Shown piece by piece: positions 60,143 to 64,000 of a stretch of 64,000 nucleotides of DNA (the stretch's first letter is position 1; each line of letters opens with the position of its first letter). The stretch lies in contig CM060189.1 of assembly GCA_030549335.1 (NCBI GenBank), positions 52,236,917 to 52,300,916 on the forward strand. The letters are read 5' to 3'. This stretch comes from Pontederia crassipes. Taxonomy: Eukaryota > Streptophyta > Magnoliopsida > Commelinales > Pontederiaceae. The position numbers and the translations under genes were made by a program. Below the pieces are notes generated by a model that did no database searches, was not told the origin of the DNA, and saw only the letters and a program-made list of their open reading frames with translations.

Positions 60143-62104
60143 TGTTGGATCCAAAGGGCACCAAGAATGGGGTGAATTGATGTTTAAAAACAAAATCTAT
60201 CGATTTCATAAAACACATCGCGGAAACTTAAAATTGATTCGACCATCTTTTAAATCAACACAAATCAAATCACATCACATGTATCATGATATGAGAAGGA
60301 GAGATGGAGAGAGAAATCAAACACGATGACACAGGTGGTTGTTGACGAGGTTCGGTCACACTTTGGCCTGCGTCTCCACTCCGACTTCTCGACCTCGAGA
60401 CCGCCAAAAATTTTATTAGAATCTCTTCCTTTGTTCCAAATGGGGCAAAGAAGAAAATTCCTTTACATCAACTACCTTTTCTCCGCTTCGAGAGGCAAGA
60501 CAAACTTCTCCTCTTATGAAGCTAATCTTTTCTCTCGCTAATCTTTCTGAAAGTTGTTTTTCTTTTTTACAATAGAATGTTCACAAGAAGAGAAGAGAGA
60601 CAAAAAATAAAAAATAAAATAATAACTTCAAGGAAAGGTCTTCTTTTGATAACTTGAAGTTCTTTCTTTAATGCTTGGATGGATGCCTTTGCTTTTGGCT
60701 TTAGCACTCTAGGCTTCAGCATGTGGAAAATTCGTCTAGAAATTGTTCCACAATTTTCTCTTTCAAATATAGCCATTACTATTCATTTGATCCGGAGGCC
60801 GGTCGACCGTATATATGGACCGGTCGATCGGTCTATGTGACCGTTGCTCAATTTCTTCAACTTCTGCGGTCGAACGATCCGTCAACTTGTACATCGACCG
60901 ATATCATCTCGACGTTGACCGGAGCATGCTCAAGATTGATCGGTCGATCGGCATCTCCATTCGGTAGATCTCTCAATCGGCCTTCTTTATAACTTTTTGA
61001 GCACAACTAATATATATTCGAATTCCCTTTACTTGTAGGAGTACATCTTGGATCTGTCAATTATGTTATGGTCAAAGTCCCACTCGCTTCGATCAGTAGG
61101 TTGACCAATCTGCACTATTTTGAACATAACTTTTTGCACAGTTATCCAAATTAGATAATCTTGAATTCTATGGATAGCCAACAAGATTCTCTACAATTTG
61201 ATATTTATCATTCATCCAAAATCTAATAAGATCATAGTCAATTATTTAATCAAAGTGTAATACATAAAGTTGTCCATTTTTCTTTAAACTTTTTCAGCAT
61301 TTAACTTTAAACTTTCGAGGTTTGTATCATCAAAATATAATTTTATATGTCATTAAAACTTTACTCCAACAATCTCTCCCTATTTTATGAAGACAAATCG
61401 AGAAATATGAAAAATATATAAGTTGCGAAAAAATTATAAAATTTTGTAAAATCAATTTTACTCCCCCTAAAACTAGACTTTTCTTACAATGATAGATATT
61501 CATATAAGTAATAATTTTAAGATGCTCTTCATATAATGTTATATTTATATCATATTTCTTCTATATTTCTCCCCCTTTTGTTTCATAAAAAAGTAGCTTG
61601 TATATAAAGCATATACGAAACAATATGTAATTTGCCCCTTTAATCAAGTTGTATTAAAAAATTTATTCTTCCCTTTTGTCATAAATATGTAAAGTATTAC
61701 ATTATAAAAAATTATAAAATATGCAAAAATAACTCTCCCTAAATTTATGGCTATTTTATAATAGCAAAATGAGATCAAATTGATCTAGAGATTATGAAAG
61801 CCACAAGTAAAATGTTTTAAGAATCAAAATATTACATAAAACTTTTATACAACAATGATGTCAATGATATGTCAGAAATAAAGTAAAAATTTTTTAACAT
61901 GCTCCCCTGTCATTATGACCAACTTTCTTTTTTCTAATTTTTCTATTCCTCTTTTCTTTCAAAGACATGGTGATTTGAAATTTTGAGAAAAAAATAAATA
62001 ATACTTTTACCATAATTTTCATGTCTTTACATTTTCAATTTCACTAGTCATTTGCTTTACATGTGAGGCACACTTGAAAAATAATTATGTAACATTTGAT
62101 ACCC

Positions 62105-63572
62105 AAATTTTTTTGGGTCCTATTTTGTTAGACAATGTTCATTTTGAAAACTAAATAATGCTGATGATTTTCTTATTTTACATTGATAAGCGTAATGATC
62201 ATAAAATCCACATGTAAAACATGTGAAGTGTGATTTTCTATATAAATGATTAGATTTCCGATAAGTATTTTTATGTTCAAACTATTTCCTAAGATTATTT
62301 TCCGTTACATGAGAAATAGTCTTATCATTATTTTGAGGATTTTTAAAAAGGTATTTTCTTGTTTTACTTTTTTTAAAGAACGTGCTAGTTTTACAATTTC
62401 ACATGCATGTGTAATTTTCAATATTTCAATTTCATTTTTAGATTTTTTATTTTCCATAAGACATGTATCTTTTTTCTCTTTTAAGTTTTCAAGCTCATGT
62501 AGTAATTTTTCATTTTTCTCTTTATGTGAAAAATATCTTTTTATAAGGAAGGAAAGTTCTTTATTTACATCTAAAGAAAAGTTTTTTTCGAAGAGTTCGA
62601 TGAGTCATAATTTGAATTTGAACAACTGAAAATTACCTCATCGTCGTGCGCCATTAAGCATAGGTATGCTTCGTCATTAGAAGAGCTTGATGAATCACTT
62701 GTTTCACTTTACTCTTCATATTATTTTTCTTTTTCTCTTTCTGAGATGTCTCTTCTTTGTGTTGTTTGTATGATCTTCTTGTTGACTTCTCATTCTTCTC
62801 TTTCCTTTTTACCAACTTGAGATACTTATTTAGTTTTCTTGTGTAGCGTGTGAGTTTCTTTTCATCCACTTCCTCTTCACTTGAGTTTTCTTCTTTTGCA
62901 TTTGCTTTCAATACCATTGTTTTCTTCTTGAAGGCTTTTTCTTCTTGATCTTCTTTGATTGAGATCTCACAATTTAGAAGTGAACCAATAAAATTATCAA
63001 AATCCAATTTGTTCAAATATTTTTCTTTAATCGCGGTCCTCTTCGTATGCCATTGGATGAGAGAGACTTGAAAAATTTTTTCACCTTTTAGGGATTAATT
63101 CTTGGCTCGTCCAAGGAGGCTAAGACATTTAAGATATCGTTAAATCATGCAAGCATATCATTTATAGATTCATTATCATACATCTTGAAATAATTATATT
63201 GGTAATTTAAAATATTTAGTCTAGATTTCTTAACTTTATCAGTTCCTTCACAAGTAATAATGAGCTTCTCCCAAATTTCAGTTGCACTTTCACAACTTAA
63301 AATCCGATTAAACCCCGTTGAATTCAAAGCACAATAAAAAATATTTTTGACTTTCCAATCAAGTTTTGCAAAAATTTTTCTCTTTCGTCAGAATTTATAG
63401 ATAATTTTTCATATAAGTAATAACATTTTTCAATAATGTCCCGCATGTTAATGTCGATGGAACATATGTATGCTTGAATCTTAATTTTTTAATATGCAAA
63501 ATTTGATGCATTTAAAAGGGGAGGACGACTAATTGATTGTCCTTTGATAAAACTAAATTCACTTGATGTCAT
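62105..63572 (-). pseudogene. Copia gag (UBN2/DUF4219 type) with zinc knuckle
   Basis: Starts MTSSEFSFIKGQSISRPPLL at 63572 on the minus strand, as Copia gags of this type do. Then come LNSTGFNRILSCESATEIWE and NYFKMYDNESINDMLA (63327-63145) and LDFDNFIGSLLNCEISIKED (63010-62950). Lysine/glutamate-rich coiled-coil-like sequence follows. Near 62190 there is a CCHC knuckle, CFTCGFYDHYAYQC, then GPKKIWVSN, where pol would normally begin. Several stops and frame changes interrupt it, so this copy is not translatable as one protein. Confidence 0.85.
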
Positions 63573-63652
63573 AGCTCTAAAGATGGTTAAATCTTAAAAA
63601 AAGATGATTAAATCTTAAAAAGATGATAAGAGTAACCCGCTCTGATATCAAT

Positions 63653-64000
63653 TGTTGGATCTCAAAGGGCACCAAGAGGAGTGCGAATTAGTGTTTAAAA
63701 ATAAAATCTAACGATTTCATAAAATACGTCGTGAAAATTAAAATCGATTCCGACAATATTTTAAATCAACACAAATCAAATCACATCACATGCATCATAA
63801 TATGAGGAGAGATAGAGAGAGAAATAAAACATGATGACACAGGTGGTTGTTGATGAAGTTCGGCCATACCTTGGCCTACGTTCCCGCTCTGACTTCTCGA
63901 CCTGGACACTACCAGAGATTTCACTAGAATCTCTTCTTTCGTTCCAAATGGGGCAAGGAAGAAAAGTTCTTTACATCAACCATCTTTTCTTCATTTCGAG
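63653..64000 (-). mobile_element. 5' LTR of the gag-only Copia element, partial
   Basis: Begins TGTTGGATCTCAAAGGGCAC and matches 60143-60490 and 54025-54370 base for base apart from scattered changes, up to the window edge. Confidence 0.88.

Larger units (their letters stand above)
60143..64000 (-). mobile_element. Copia-type element with gag but no pol (continues past the window)
   Basis: 3' LTR 60143-61371 (1229 bp, TGTTGGATCC...CTCCAACA). Polypurine tract on the minus strand (AATAGGGAGAGAT, complement of 61372-61384). Internal region 61372-63652. Primer site, complement of 63641-63652 (TGATATCAGAGCGGG on the minus strand). 5' LTR from 63653, cut by the window edge. The internal part is only 2.3 kb and contains gag; no protease, integrase or reverse transcriptase sequence can be seen. 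This is the layout of the non-autonomous TR-GAG class. The 5-bp duplication cannot be tested because the right end is outside. Confidence 0.82.

Noticed and set aside
62246-62629. 127-codon plus-strand ORF rich in Phe and Ser
   Set aside because: It is the antisense shadow of the lysine-rich Copia gag on the minus strand.

Overview
The window is nuclear DNA from a flowering plant. It holds two spliced genes with plant-type products, surrounded by nested LTR retrotransposons, CACTA and hAT elements, LINE remnants and SINEs. The lineage is not certain. One gene is very GC-rich while the rest of the window is AT-rich, which is the two-class GC pattern often seen in monocots, so a non-grass monocot is a reasonable guess.

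The two genes are: (1) a GT14-family (DUF266, core-2/I-branching-like) type II Golgi glycosyltransferase on the minus strand, two exons, 26586-27896, 387 aa; and (2) a plastid ferrochelatase of the FC2 type on the plus strand, eleven exons, 40292-46839, 543 aa, with the C-terminal chlorophyll a/b-binding (CAB) motif. All exon phases of both genes close without a frameshift. The fourth ferrochelatase intron uses a GC-AG junction, and an Au-like SINE with a 19-bp target duplication sits in the eighth intron.

Layout. 1-2029: 3' end of a decayed Copia element with its 3' LTR. 2021-4330: decayed Ty3/gypsy-type LTR broken by a hAT element. 4331-6944: AT-rich intergenic DNA with a tRNA-like SINE remnant. 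6945-8379: non-autonomous CACTA element. 8793-10330: foldback element with long GC-rich arms. 10348-18345: nest 1, three solo LTRs inside one another, each with a clean 5-bp target-site duplication (TSD). 18731-24554: nest 2, a non-coding Copia element containing a hAT-like element, which contains a solo LTR of the same family as the innermost LTR of nest 1. 24555-25800: related Copia fragment. 26586-27896: GT14 gene. 28-34.6 kb: sparse DNA with a hAT MITE and a LINE broken by a CACTA end. 34729-38944: long LTR. 40292-46839: ferrochelatase. 47.5-57 kb: several long LTRs, a gypsy gag remnant and a solo Copia LTR. 57.8-60.1 kb: LTR fragments. 60143-64000: Copia-type element that keeps gag but has lost pol, running off the right edge.

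The two genes have no operon-like relation. FC2 acts in plastid haem synthesis and the GT14 protein most likely in Golgi wall-glycan modification. I found no new molecular system. The most unusual signal is that several unrelated LTR families each carry a cluster of short GC-rich quasi-palindromes, and one motif (GGTCGACC) is shared by Copia-type and gypsy-type LTRs.
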